A DNA stretch of 64,000 bases from Pseudarthrobacter sp. NBSH8. Lineage in GTDB: Bacteria; Actinomycetota; Actinomycetes; Actinomycetales; Micrococcaceae. Below the pieces are notes generated by a model. It made no database searches and was not told the origin of the DNA. It saw nothing but the letters and a program-made list of their open reading frames with translations. Shown here one piece after another: positions 8,240-17,555 of this stretch. Where the stretch lies: positions 2,294,001 through 2,358,000 of the forward strand of contig NZ_CP043178.1 of assembly GCF_014217545.1 (NCBI RefSeq), given 5' to 3'. The translations under genes and the position numbers were made by a program. Positions within the stretch are counted from its first letter, which is position 1; each line of letters begins with the position of its first letter.

Positions 8240-8632
8240 ATGTCGGGGATCCTTCCCACTGACATCCAAGCTCTGCGTGACGCGCTGGACGCGTCGCCGG
8301 ATGAGGTGACGGTGACGCTCAACCTGACGCGTCGGAGCGCCGAGAAGGTGCTGGAACTGCTCGAGGCCGAGCACTCGACCGGAGCCGTCGTGCTCCCCGC
8401 CAAGGACCTCTTCACCAGCACCGAGGCCGCGACCATGCTCAGCATGTCTCGACCCACACTGATGAAGCTCGTCGATGCGGGCACGGTGGAGCATGTCCGC
8501 GTCGGAAGCCATCGGCGTATTCCGATGCGTGCGATCGCGAAGTATCAGCGAGAGCGCCAACTGGATCACGAAGACGCCGCTGCGGCACTTGAGGAGTTCC
8601 GCAGCAACATCTCGTTCGGCGATGCGCAATGA
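8240..8632 (+). CDS. excisionase-like helix-turn-helix protein
   Basis: 130 residues. The ATG at 8240 follows a good ribosome binding site (TTGGAGGTC, 8228-8236); an upstream in-frame start at 8219 lacks one. The C-terminal part has LFTSTEAATMLSMSRPTLMK, then DAGTVEHVRVGSHRRIPMRA, the winged helix-turn-helix of the excisionase/MerR-like family. In actinobacteria such proteins are often the antitoxin or repressor beside a PIN-domain toxin. Here the S1 gene starts 11 nt before its stop (8622), and a PIN-kinase gene comes next. It is probably the operon's own regulator, binding near 8190-8235; this is inference. Confidence 0.85.
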   Translation: MSGILPTDIQALRDALDASPDEVTVTLNLTRRSAEKVLELLEAEHSTGAVVLPAKDLFTSTEAATMLSMSRPTLMKLVDAGTVEHVRVGSHRRIPMRAIAKYQRERQLDHEDAAAALEEFRSNISFGDAQ

Positions 8633-9137
8633 GCACACGTTTGGCACGGATGACTGGTCCTGCGAAGATGAAACCGACGACTGGGTCGACGCAGATGAAG
8701 CCGATGACCGGGTCGGGGAATCGCGCGGAAGCTGCGTTCCCGACGAAGGGCATGTTGTGACCGGGGTTGTGGCGTACGTACACCACGAGGAAATCGGCAT
8801 CGATCTCGGCCTCGGTTTCGGGATGCATGGGCGCATCCCATTGGACGAGCTGCCCCCGAGATCGAGGGGAAGCCGCGCCAGGACGTGTCCGTGGGTGACG
8901 AGATCGAGGCGCTCGTCGTCGACTCTCGGTACGGGATGGAGCCGATCCTCTCTGTCGCACTGCTTCAGGAGACACTCGCCTGGTCGAAGTTCCCGGCCGA
9001 GGATGGCACAACCATCGGCACCCCTCATCAACGCACCCCTGGAAGGGGCGCTCGACACGGTCGACCGTCAGGGCTCCTACAGTCACACAAGTCTGATCCC
9101 AAAGCTCCGGACATTCAGAAACATGGAGAACGTATAG
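8622..9137 (+). CDS. S1 RNA-binding domain protein, middle out of frame
   Basis: The open frame from ATG 8622 codes for 171 residues and ends at a TAG that overlaps the next GTG start (TAGTG). Residues about 45-75 read EGHVVTGVVAYVHHEEIGID and GLGFGMHGRIPLDEL, an S1/OB-fold RNA-binding domain. From about 8853 to 9010 the sensible translation lies in the next frame (EIEGKPRQDVSVGDEIEALV, then LLQETLAWSKFPAEDG). After that the first frame looks natural again (LINAPLEGALDTVDRQGSYS). Two opposite single-base changes explain this; the first is at a run of five C (about 8849-8853). As written the middle of the protein would be scrambled. It may be a sequencing error or a damaged gene. Confidence 0.6.
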   Translation: MRNEHTFGTDDWSCEDETDDWVDADEADDRVGESRGSCVPDEGHVVTGVVAYVHHEEIGIDLGLGFGMHGRIPLDELPPRSRGSRARTCPWVTRSRRSSSTLGTGWSRSSLSHCFRRHSPGRSSRPRMAQPSAPLINAPLEGALDTVDRQGSYSHTSLIPKLRTFRNMENV

Positions 9138-11437
9138 TGCTCAATGCGCTCGAGTACCAGCTCATCGACCCCGTCGAGTTCCTCCAGCCGAACCGACGGC
9201 TGTTCATCGACACCAACGTCTTCATGGACACAGACGCGCGCCGCGCTGGTGGGCTGAAGCGTCTCTTCGAGCGCGGGCAGAGTGCGATCATCGCGAATGG
9301 AAACCCTGTCGTCGTACCGACCAAGGTCGTTGGCGAACTCACAAAGCAGAGCCGGATCCACCCCTCCGGGGAGACAATGGAGCGCGCCGAGGCGATCAAG
9401 AAGGCCGGTGCTGCGCTGACCTTCCTTGAAAGCGCGAGCAAAGCCGGGCTCGTGCGTAAGGACCTCGGTGATGACACCAACCCCTACGCTGACGACCTCT
9501 TTCTGCGGCTCTTCGAGCGATTTGCCGGCACTTATGAGATGTGCCTGCTCACCCATGACATCACCATCAAGCTGCGGATTCGCCTCCTCGCGCACCGGCT
9601 CGCCAAGCGCCTTCTCGTCGGGGTCCTCACAAAGGATGGCGATCTCGAGGTCGAGTCCGACGAATCGCTCTTCGAGCGCGGGTTCCGCAAGTACAAGCGC
9701 CACGCAACCTGCATTGCGGAGGGAAGCGGCAGCTTCAAGGACGAGTCCGAGGTCGCGGTGCTTAAGCCGCTTCTGGACGACTTTGGCAAGGCGTTCGGTT
9801 TAAAGGAGCACGCCAACAACCTGGGCCCGAGGGCGGTGAAGTCGCCGTCATCGTCGGCACCGCGATGCTGGGCCGTTGCTTCGACGCCGACCAACTCGTT
9901 CTCTGCGCAGGCAAGGCTCAAGCCCAGCGACACGCCAGTGGCCTTCTCTGCACTCCCGAAGCAGGGAGACCACGTCACGTGGGCATCCGCGGACCGGAGC
10001 GGCTCGCTTGTGCTGGGCGCGCCGCTTGGCGAAGGCGGCGAGGGGACCGTATACGAAGCCGATCTAAGCACAGTGGTCAAGATCTTCGATAAGGACCACC
10101 TCACGCGACACCGCAAAGAAAAGATCGAACTGCTTGTCGATCGAAACCTCCGCGCGAAGGGCCTCTGCATCCCCTCTGCGGTTGTCCGCAACGGTAACGG
10201 CGAGTTCGTTGGATACGTGATGCCGAAGGCCAGCGGGCGCGAGTTTCAACGTACGGTCTTCAACAAGCGAAAGTTCGAGCGCGAGTTTCCAAGCTGGAAG
10301 AAGGCCGACCTCGTTGACATCTGCATCTCGTTCCTGGAGAAGGTTCAGTACCTGCACTCCATGAACGTGATCCTCGGCGACATCAACCCCAAGAACCTCA
10401 TGGTTGATGAGAAGAAGAACGTCTTCATCATCGACGCAGATTCCTGGCAGTTGGAGGGCTACCCCTGCCCTGTCGGGACGCCGATGTTCACCTCACCCGC
10501 GATGCTCGGGAAGACCTATTCCGACGTTCTGCGGACGATGGAAGACGAGCTCTTCGCCGTCGCGACGATGCTGTTCATGATCGTCATGACCGGACAGTTC
10601 CCATACATCCGAACGGGGACTGACGGCGACATGGTTCAACTGATCAAGGAGGGCAACTTCGCCTTCCAGTACGAGAACCGCAACAACAAGGACCAGCCGG
10701 ACGGTGACTGGAAGTACATGTGGAGCCACATCCACAAGCCGGTGAAGGACCTCTTCTGGCACACCTTCCATCGCGAAGGCAAGCACTACAAGAAGCGTCC
10801 AACTGCCGCAGAGTGGCTTGAAGCCTTCAAGGCGTACAAGAGCTATCTGGGCAACAAGCGTTTGAACTTCGACCCCATGTCGAACGATGTGTACCCGATC
10901 CGCAACAAGGCGTTCAAGCAGGACACCCCCATCCAGGACTGCCCCACCTGCGGACGTCAGAACGCAATCGCTGGCATCTGGATCGACGACACCCAGGAGC
11001 ACTCTCTCCCACGGCAATGCAACAAGTGCCGTGATCAGCAGCCAGGCCGAGCCGCTGCCGCTCCAACGATCACTGTGCCATGCCGCGATTGCAGCCGGCC
11101 CTTCCCGAAAAGCCAGCTGAAGTACGGTCGGTGCCCTTCCTGCGCGCAGAAGCACGACGAACGGTGGGCTCGCGCCAACACCCTCGACCCTTCTCGTCTC
11201 TGCGTCCGGTGCCAGAAGCCCTTCATCACATACGGAAACGTTGAGTGGCACCAGCGGAACGGTCGATCGGTCCCCACAACTCACAGGGCTGGCTCCGGCG
11301 GGCGCTACCCCGCCGGCTGCGTTCCAACACTGCCACGCACGCCCCGGACCGGCCCCACTGCCTCCACTACCAAGCCAAGTGCACAAACCAAGGTGGGCTT
11401 CTGGGCACGCCTCCGCAAGTGGTTCACAGGCAACTAG
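9137..11437 (+). CDS. PIN domain - protein kinase - zinc-ribbon fusion (TerY-P type kinase)
   Basis: 766 residues from GTG 9137; an upstream open stretch in the same frame belongs to the S1 gene. Residues about 20-145 form a PIN ribonuclease domain: acidic sites in LFIDTNVFMD, VVGELTK, YADDLFLR and LLTHDITIK. A linker follows, then a protein kinase (about 290-560) with glycine loop LGEGGEGTVYE, lysine in VVKIFDKD, catalytic loop LGDINPKNLM (D and N kept, His-Arg lost) and DAD in place of DFG. The C-terminal 170 residues hold several Cys pairs (CPTC, CNKC, CRDC, CPSC, CVRC), i.e. zinc ribbons. Kinase plus zinc ribbon beside vWA and PP2C genes is the TerY-P triad. The PIN fusion adds a possible RNA-cutting effector controlled by phosphorylation. 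Confidence 0.85.
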   Translation: MLNALEYQLIDPVEFLQPNRRLFIDTNVFMDTDARRAGGLKRLFERGQSAIIANGNPVVVPTKVVGELTKQSRIHPSGETMERAEAIKKAGAALTFLESASKAGLVRKDLGDDTNPYADDLFLRLFERFAGTYEMCLLTHDITIKLRIRLLAHRLAKRLLVGVLTKDGDLEVESDESLFERGFRKYKRHATCIAEGSGSFKDESEVAVLKPLLDDFGKAFGLKEHANNLGPRAVKSPSSSAPRCWAVASTPTNSFSAQARLKPSDTPVAFSALPKQGDHVTWASADRSGSLVLGAPLGEGGEGTVYEADLSTVVKIFDKDHLTRHRKEKIELLVDRNLRAKGLCIPSAVVRNGNGEFVGYVMPKASGREFQRTVFNKRKFEREFPSWKKADLVDICISFLEKVQYLHSMNVILGDINPKNLMVDEKKNVFIIDADSWQLEGYPCPVGTPMFTSPAMLGKTYSDVLRTMEDELFAVATMLFMIVMTGQFPYIRTGTDGDMVQLIKEGNFAFQYENRNNKDQPDGDWKYMWSHIHKPVKDLFWHTFHREGKHYKKRPTAAEWLEAFKAYKSYLGNKRLNFDPMSNDVYPIRNKAFKQDTPIQDCPTCGRQNAIAGIWIDDTQEHSLPRQCNKCRDQQPGRAAAAPTITVPCRDCSRPFPKSQLKYGRCPSCAQKHDERWARANTLDPSRLCVRCQKPFITYGNVEWHQRNGRSVPTTHRAGSGGRYPAGCVPTLPRTPRTGPTASTTKPSAQTKVGFWARLRKWFTGN

Positions 11438-11467
11438 CAACAACAGCTTCAACGAAAGGAAAGCACT

Positions 11468-12142
11468 ATGGCGCGACTCAACATCGGGGCCGACGACCTC
11501 GTCGACAACCCGACCCCGCGCGTACCCGTCTCGCTCTGCCTCGATACCAGCAGCTCGATGAGCGGCCCGCCGATCCAGGAACTCGTCCGCGGCGTCAACC
11601 TCTTCTACGACGCGATCGACGAAGACGACGACGCTCATGACTCAGCCGAGATCAACATCGTCGAGTTCAACTCGTCCGCGGGCCTCGTCCATGACTTCGC
11701 GAGCATCGAGCGGCTGCGGCGGATCTCGGCCTTGACCGCGAGCGGCACCACCGCGATGGGGGCCGGTGTTAACCTCGCCCTGGACACGCTCGAGAACAGG
11801 AAAGCGACCTACTCCGGCAGTGGCGTCCTCTACTACCAGCCGTGGCTGGTGCTCATGACCGACGGCGCGCCGACGGACAACATCGACTCCGCCGTCAGGC
11901 GAGTGGTCGACCTGGTCGAGGCCAAGAAGCTCACGGTGTTTCCGATCGGCATCGGCGGCGGTGCCGACATGAAGACGCTCGCCCGGTTCAGCCCCAACCG
12001 TCCTCCCCTGCGCCTCGACGGCCTGAAGTTCAAGGAATTCTTCGAGTGGCTATCTCGGTCGGTCGCACGAGTCTCGCGGTCGACTCCCGGCGACACCGTC
12101 AAGCTCGACCTCGAAGGGCTCGCCGGCTGGGCGGAACTGTAG
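11468..12142 (+). CDS. TerY-like von Willebrand factor A (vWA) protein
   Basis: 224 residues. The metal-ion-dependent adhesion site is visible: DTSSSMSG near residue 21, the Thr in TASGTTAMG near residue 98, and an Asp in LMTDGAPTD near residue 135. Such proteins bind Mg2+ and act as protein interaction platforms in the cytoplasm. It lies 30 nt after the kinase gene, with GAAAGGA upstream of the ATG. The phosphatase gene begins on the base after its stop. In TerY-P triads this protein links a kinase and a phosphatase to a shared target; the target here is unknown. Confidence 0.9.
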   Translation: MARLNIGADDLVDNPTPRVPVSLCLDTSSSMSGPPIQELVRGVNLFYDAIDEDDDAHDSAEINIVEFNSSAGLVHDFASIERLRRISALTASGTTAMGAGVNLALDTLENRKATYSGSGVLYYQPWLVLMTDGAPTDNIDSAVRRVVDLVEAKKLTVFPIGIGGGADMKTLARFSPNRPPLRLDGLKFKEFFEWLSRSVARVSRSTPGDTVKLDLEGLAGWAEL

Positions 12143-12898
12143 GTGTTCAAGGAATTCCACTACCAGGCCAGGGGGCACCGCCACCTGCGGGATGGCACGC
12201 CGGTCCAAGACCGGACGAATTACCTCTCTCGCGGCGGCGTCCAAGTCCTCTGCCTGGCCGACGGCGCAGGCTCTGCGACTCACTCTCAGTTCGGCGCCCA
12301 AGCGGTCGTCGATGAAGGATGCGTTGTACTCGTCGAACAGTTCGCGGAGTACGCGGCATCCAACGACGGCATCCAGGTGAAGGTGGATCTCCTTGGCCGA
12401 CTTGCAGCCAAGGTGGCAGCCGTAGCGGAACGGCATAATGTACCGCCCGACGATCTCGCTTCGACGTTCCTTTGCGTGGCCGTATCAGGCGACAAGTTCC
12501 TCGGCGCCCATGTCGGCGACGGGGTCGTCGGGTACCTGAAGCATGGCGACCTGAGGGTCATCTCAGGCCCCGATAACGCCGAGTTCGCGAATCAGACGAC
12601 GTTCGTCACCTCGGCACGTGCACTCGAATCCATGCGACTCTTCCGCGGATCGCTGGACGGCGTCAGCGGATTCATACTCATGAGTGATGGCTCAGGAGAC
12701 AGCTTGTACGACCCGCGCACTGGCGAGCTAGCGGGCGCATGCTCCAAACTCATCGACGCCGTCGGCACGGCACCTAGTCGCCAGAGCAAGAACTCCGATT
12801 ACAAGAAGCGACTGCGGCGGCTCGTGAATGTCACCATCCGGAATGCGACGAAGGACGACTGCTCAATCGGAATCCTCGGCCGGCAGGCCGCGCAGTGA
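12143..12898 (+). CDS. PP2C family protein serine/threonine phosphatase
   Basis: 251 residues from a GTG directly after the vWA stop codon (TAG then GTG), so translation is probably coupled. PP2C metal-binding motifs are present: VLCLADGAGSA near residue 36, GAHVGDGVVGYL near residue 126, ILMSDGSGDSL near residue 178 and KDDCSIGIL at the C-terminus. The enzyme would remove phosphate groups placed by the neighbouring kinase, completing the kinase/vWA/phosphatase triad. The next gene region is on the opposite strand and ends 67 bp away, so the operon stops here. Confidence 0.9.
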   Translation: MFKEFHYQARGHRHLRDGTPVQDRTNYLSRGGVQVLCLADGAGSATHSQFGAQAVVDEGCVVLVEQFAEYAASNDGIQVKVDLLGRLAAKVAAVAERHNVPPDDLASTFLCVAVSGDKFLGAHVGDGVVGYLKHGDLRVISGPDNAEFANQTTFVTSARALESMRLFRGSLDGVSGFILMSDGSGDSLYDPRTGELAGACSKLIDAVGTAPSRQSKNSDYKKRLRRLVNVTIRNATKDDCSIGILGRQAAQ

Positions 12899-12965
12899 CG
12901 TCCAGCGCCGAAGAGGTTCTTTGAAGGGGTCGAAGGTGAGGCAACGGTGGACTTGGCCATCCTGC

Positions 12966-15900
12966 TCAGGTGTCGTCCTGGGCTGGCGCGTCTTCCTCGT
13001 GTCGCAGCTCTAGGGTGAGTTGATCGGCAGCGGCGAACTCGCGTACTCGGAGTTGAACTGTCCGCTTGCGTATGACGTCTTCCGACTTTGATGAGGCAAG
13101 TGTGCCGAATGGGTCTTGAACGGCTCTCACGAAGGGTGGGGCGTTTTCCAGATCGGCGCGAAGATTGCCGACGAGGCAGAGCCAAAAGCGACTTCTCAGT
13201 TCACCGCCGGCCGTTTTCCACTCGTTCCAACTCATGGCTTGTGCTTGCGCGTCGACTCCGGACGACTTCAGTTCAATCATTCGATCGATTGAACCGCCTT
13301 GGATAGTTAGCACGTCGAAGCCGGGGTAGAGCTGGCTGATGCCTTGCTCAGCGAGCTGGTCAAACACTTCCTCGACTACGGTGGACTGTTCGATAGCGGT
13401 TGCGATCATCTCTGGCGAGCTGACGTCGACGATGAGCACGTCCGCATTCTCAGGGGGCGTTTCTCCTGGGAGTACGACGGTCTTCCGCCCGATGAATCGT
13501 CGCTCCTCAAATGCGAAGGTTATACGCATGCCAAGTCGGTCAAGTTCGTTCAGGTCGGTGCCGGCGGCTGCCCTTGGCGCGCCTGAAGAATCACCCGCTT
13601 GGTCGCCATGTCCGTCACCTGCGGCCCCAGGTTGACCGTTGCTTCCTGTGGTCTCGTGTTGGGGACCTGATCCCTCGATGCGGATGACTTCTCCGTCTAT
13701 CAGGAGGTCCTCATAGCGGTGCAGCGGGATACGCGGAGCGGCACGGGTCGCAGCGGGAGGGATTCGGTCTGCGCGCCCGGTGGCCGCTTCTGTTGACTCG
13801 CCGTCTGTCGTGTCGAGCTCGTTGCCTTCAGTGCGGTTTGCCAGTTGTTCGGCCTGATAAGCGTCACCTCCGAGATCGGCAAGGTCTTGCTGCACCTCCT
13901 CCAACTTCTCCGCGGCGCCGGCCAGATCGAGAAGTTGCTGTCGCTGCGCGGGGTTCGCGTTGATGAACGACAAGAAGGTCTCGACAGTGTTGACCTCCAA
14001 GGTCTCTGCGAGTGCCATAGCCAAGGTATGGGCGTCCTCCGCTATCGGAGGCCACGCATGGCCGGCCCACACGGCGAAGCCTTGGCATCCAGAGTCCTCG
14101 GAGCGCCGCACATGGTACGTCCGCTGCGGAATCTGCCCGAGGTTCTGCCCGCGGAATGAACAGCTCAGACTGAGCGACTCCACGGGTTCCAACTTCTCAG
14201 CAAATTCAGTCAAGGCCCGTTGGTCGGCCCTACTCCGGTCAGCTCGATCGGCACTGAGTCGGGCGAGTAGCGGTGGGATCAGGTCTCGGAGTCCTTGGCG
14301 GAAACTGCCGAGGCCGGATGCTTCAAGAGCAGTCTCGCCCGGCATCGCCGACCACTCCAACGCGCTCTCAAGGAGTGGGGTTCCGAAGAGCTCGCGGAGC
14401 GGTCGAAGTGCTCCCGGCTCGGCCTCAAGAACGAACAACGGTACCTTGTCCTGCACACCGCTCCGTTCTCGGCTGCCTGACACCGACGCGTACACGACGT
14501 CTCGGGCGGCGAGGAACTCGTACCCGCTCGCCGTGCGCGCGGCGAGCGGGGTGCCACTGAGTGGCACCCCTTTGTTCACCGTGCTGCCGGCCAGGAGTTC
14601 GAACATCTGGCGGTAGATTGGCCGCAGTTCCGAGCGCAGTGCCTGGTCGGTGATACCCGACGGGTAGATGTGCGAGATGCGTACGCAGAGATCGTGTGCA
14701 TCCTCGACAGTGAACGCGGCCGGAGTGAGCTCGCCGCGGACTTGCAGTTCGTCGAGGCAAGCGCGGAGTGTCGACGTCGGCACCCCCGTCGGTTGTTTGA
14801 GGACAGGAAGGTAATCGTCGGCGTCGCGCCCACTGCGGCCCAGACGACGAACGAGCTCCTCGGATCGACGCCAACTTTGGTTTGGACGCCGCGGGCCATG
14901 GCTGGTGGGGCAAATCGCGTGGTTACGAAGTCGGTAGAGCCATAGATCTGGGCCAGCATTGACGAGTTCTTCCGACGTTGCTCGCGGTGGAGCCGTGCGC
15001 GACGACGGCCATTTGCCGGCTCCGACGAAAGCCAACTGGGCTTGGGTGTGGCGGGCGTAGGTGTCCCAGTTGCGAACGAGGTGGTCGAGCAGCTTCTCGG
15101 CTACGTCGTTGTCCCTGCGGAGGGCGACCCTGGCGATCTCATCGAGCCGATCAAGATTGTGAACCTGGTAGAGATAGTGATCCGTCTGCTTCCACCGTGG
15201 ATCGGACGAGAGTGCCCCGACGAGATCCGCTTGGTATTCGGACCAGACCTTGTCCAGGCCTGAGAATGCCCAACCACCAGGGAGACCGAGACCCTTCGTG
15301 TTTGTCCACCCGGTCCCGGTGTCGTCGACGTCGTGAAAGTGAATCAGTCTCAAACCGCGACTGACTCCGAGCCAAGGGAAAAAGTTGCGCCACCGATCAT
15401 CGAGGGTCGTCTCAAGTGCTTCGTCGGTGTCGTCATCGAGGTCGACTTCTCCCTCGTCCGGATCGATTGCCGCTGGACTCGCGTCGTCTTGCTCGTTGAC
15501 CCCGATGGTGGACGAGAACTCGGCGAATACGTCGGGCGATGCAAGGAATCAGACTTGCATGACCACGCCCGCAGCGGCCATCGCTTCAACGATCGCCTCG
15601 ACCGAGTCATCTCCAACCCAGTCGCTTCCGAAGTAGACCTGATGGGCCGGTGCCCAGGTCAGCTCGCCGGTGGCATCGGCACGACACGGAACGTCAAGGC
15701 GGCTGAGATTGAAGAACGCTCGGTCCGAACCCAGTCGACCCATGGGGAGGGGCTGGTCGGGTTTGGTGGTTTTTCCGGCCAACCGACAGATCGTGGCGAG
15801 TGCTTCGATGGTGCGGTTTGACTCCCGCAACTCGGCATCGGCCGCGGCGGTGCGCTTGAGACCTGGGAGGACTGCGGCGCGCATGACCTCCTCGAAGCGA

Positions 15901-17440
15901 AACTCTTTGATGTCGAAGAGCGCGTCCCAGGCCTTCATCTGGCGCTCCAGGACCGACCTCTGTTCGGTCCTGCCGAGGCTGCCCCAGCAAACCGCATGTG
16001 CGAGGAACTGCAACTTACGAAGGGGAAGTTTCTCTGCGGAAGAGCGCGGCGGGTAAAACGCACTTTCACTTTCCAGAGTTATCCGCCTGACGGTGCCATC
16101 GTCGTTCTCGCCGACAGGGAAGACCGGTTCCAGCCGGCGCTTTTCTCCAAGGCCTGTCGGTCCGCCGCGCCAGATCGTTCCCAGAGGAGCGCGCAGAGAT
16201 CAAGTACAGGGTCAACCCGATAACGAGAGTCGGGGCCTGGTCTTAACGCCGTCTTCCCTGTGTCGAGGTTCTGCGCGAGGGCGCGTAGTGAGTCAATCGG
16301 GCTGAGTGCCACTGACCCGTAGGCCGCACACACCCTGGCAAGCGATCCTTCACAGAGCTCGGGATCAGGGAATTGTCTGCCGTTCACAACGCAGTCCGCC
16401 TTGAGCAGGTCAGTGAAGTCGGACCCCTCCGCGTCGAGAGCGGGCGATGGAAAAACCGCCTCATTGAGGGCGAGTTCATTCGGTCCTGATGGCAGGAAGC
16501 GGGCACCTGTCATTGCGCTAGCAATGGCCTCGGCGAGGAGTCCGCCGGCCGACCCGGCGTCGCTTTCGTCTCGATCCAGAACTCGCAGGACGTAACGTGG
16601 GCCACCCTCGGCAAGGAGGTGAGGCATGAGCGTCTGCACGAATGTCTCGGCTGCGCGGCGTACGAGATACCCGTTGTAGTTCGACGCGGTGTGCGTAACT
16701 TTGACGTGCTGGCGGGAAAGATCGGTCGTGAAGGCGCCGTTGACCAGTAGCGAGCAGGATAAAGGCTCCTGTGTAGGCAGGAAGACGTGAAACCGGCGAT
16801 CGTCCGTCTTGATCTGGGGGTCCTCGGCATCCCGGACTGCGACTGACACTTCGGTGACGTCCACGCCGTCCCATGCGGGCCCGGTCAAGCCATCGCGGTG
16901 GTCGCCGATTCGCACGTTGCCGTCGTGAGCGACCCAGTAGCGGTCACCCGCACCTTCCCGGTTGAACAAGTCGACTCTAAAGAGGCCCGATTCGGTCAGG
17001 CCGACACACCGCTCGACGCCAGCGGAGGTCACTCGGTGCCTCTCCAAGAGCCACTGACGGTCTGACTTCTCGCTGGACGTCGCAACGTCAATGACCACTT
17101 CTTCAAGGTGCTTGAGAAAGAGCACGCTGGTCATCGGAAAATTCAATAATTGCTGCGCGAGTGCTGCCTTCTGTTCGGAGCTGACGCGCTCGTGGAACGG
17201 GAATCGAAAGGCGCTGTGATAGCCGGCTGCACGGAGCTCGTCCCAAGTTTTGTGCACCTCGGCGATCGCCCACGGGAACCGCATCGCCGGCACCCCGCGG
17301 ACCTTGCCTCGGTCAGACTCCTTCCAGAGCAGAGACACCTGCGCTTCCGCTTGCTCCCGTCCCAGTCGGAAACTCACCGTCTCGGAGTAGGCCTCAGGGC
17401 GGTTCCATTCTGAGAAAAGACTACCGACTGCGGGTGACAA
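12966..17440 (-). pseudogene. sacsin-like/DUF3883 protein, truncated, frameshifted and with an in-frame stop
   Basis: Read leftward, a TTG at 17440 opens 453 codons (SETVSFRLGREQ, AMRFPWAIAEVH, LNFPMTSVLFLKHLEEVVI), typical of the region just after the Hsp90-like ATPase in sacsin-like bacterial proteins. That ATPase itself (about 250 residues) is missing. Near 16150, at AAAA, the frame shifts; the true continuation reads EKRRLEPVFPVGEN. The new frame is open to 12966 except for one TGA at 15549-15551 (MQV-stop-FLASPDVF), which could be CGA changed to TGA. The C-terminus has YPGFDVLTIQGG and RMIELKSSG, a DUF3883 nuclease-like ExK core. Relatives are large genes in defence islands. Three lesions make this copy unlikely to work, although the 795-residue C-terminal part could be made. 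Confidence 0.7.
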
Positions 17441-17555
17441 CGTGGACTTTTCCGGGCTTCGGGCTTACCTCCGCAGCGTCACGGGAAAGTCAGCCCCCAT
17501 TCGAGCGGATCAATCGGCTGGGACGGCCTCGTCAAGGATCCCCGCAGAGTGGATG

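Noticed and set aside
8885..9136. Extending the PIN-kinase protein upstream to 8885
   Set aside because: The upstream part in this frame is the shifted middle of the S1 gene followed by unnatural sequence; the GTG at 9137 overlaps the S1 stop and fits better.
10366..10400. TerY-P kinase as a pseudokinase because HRD is missing
   Set aside because: The catalytic Asp and the Asn five residues later (GDINPKN), the lysine and the metal-binding Asp are all present, as in other atypical active kinases.
10493..11638. Open frame of 381 codons on the minus strand
   Set aside because: Antisense to the kinase domain and the vWA start; valine/leucine-rich shadow.
15549..15551. TGA as a selenocysteine codon
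   Set aside because: No selenocysteine element or related selenoprotein family; with a frameshift and N-terminal truncation in the same gene, decay is simpler.
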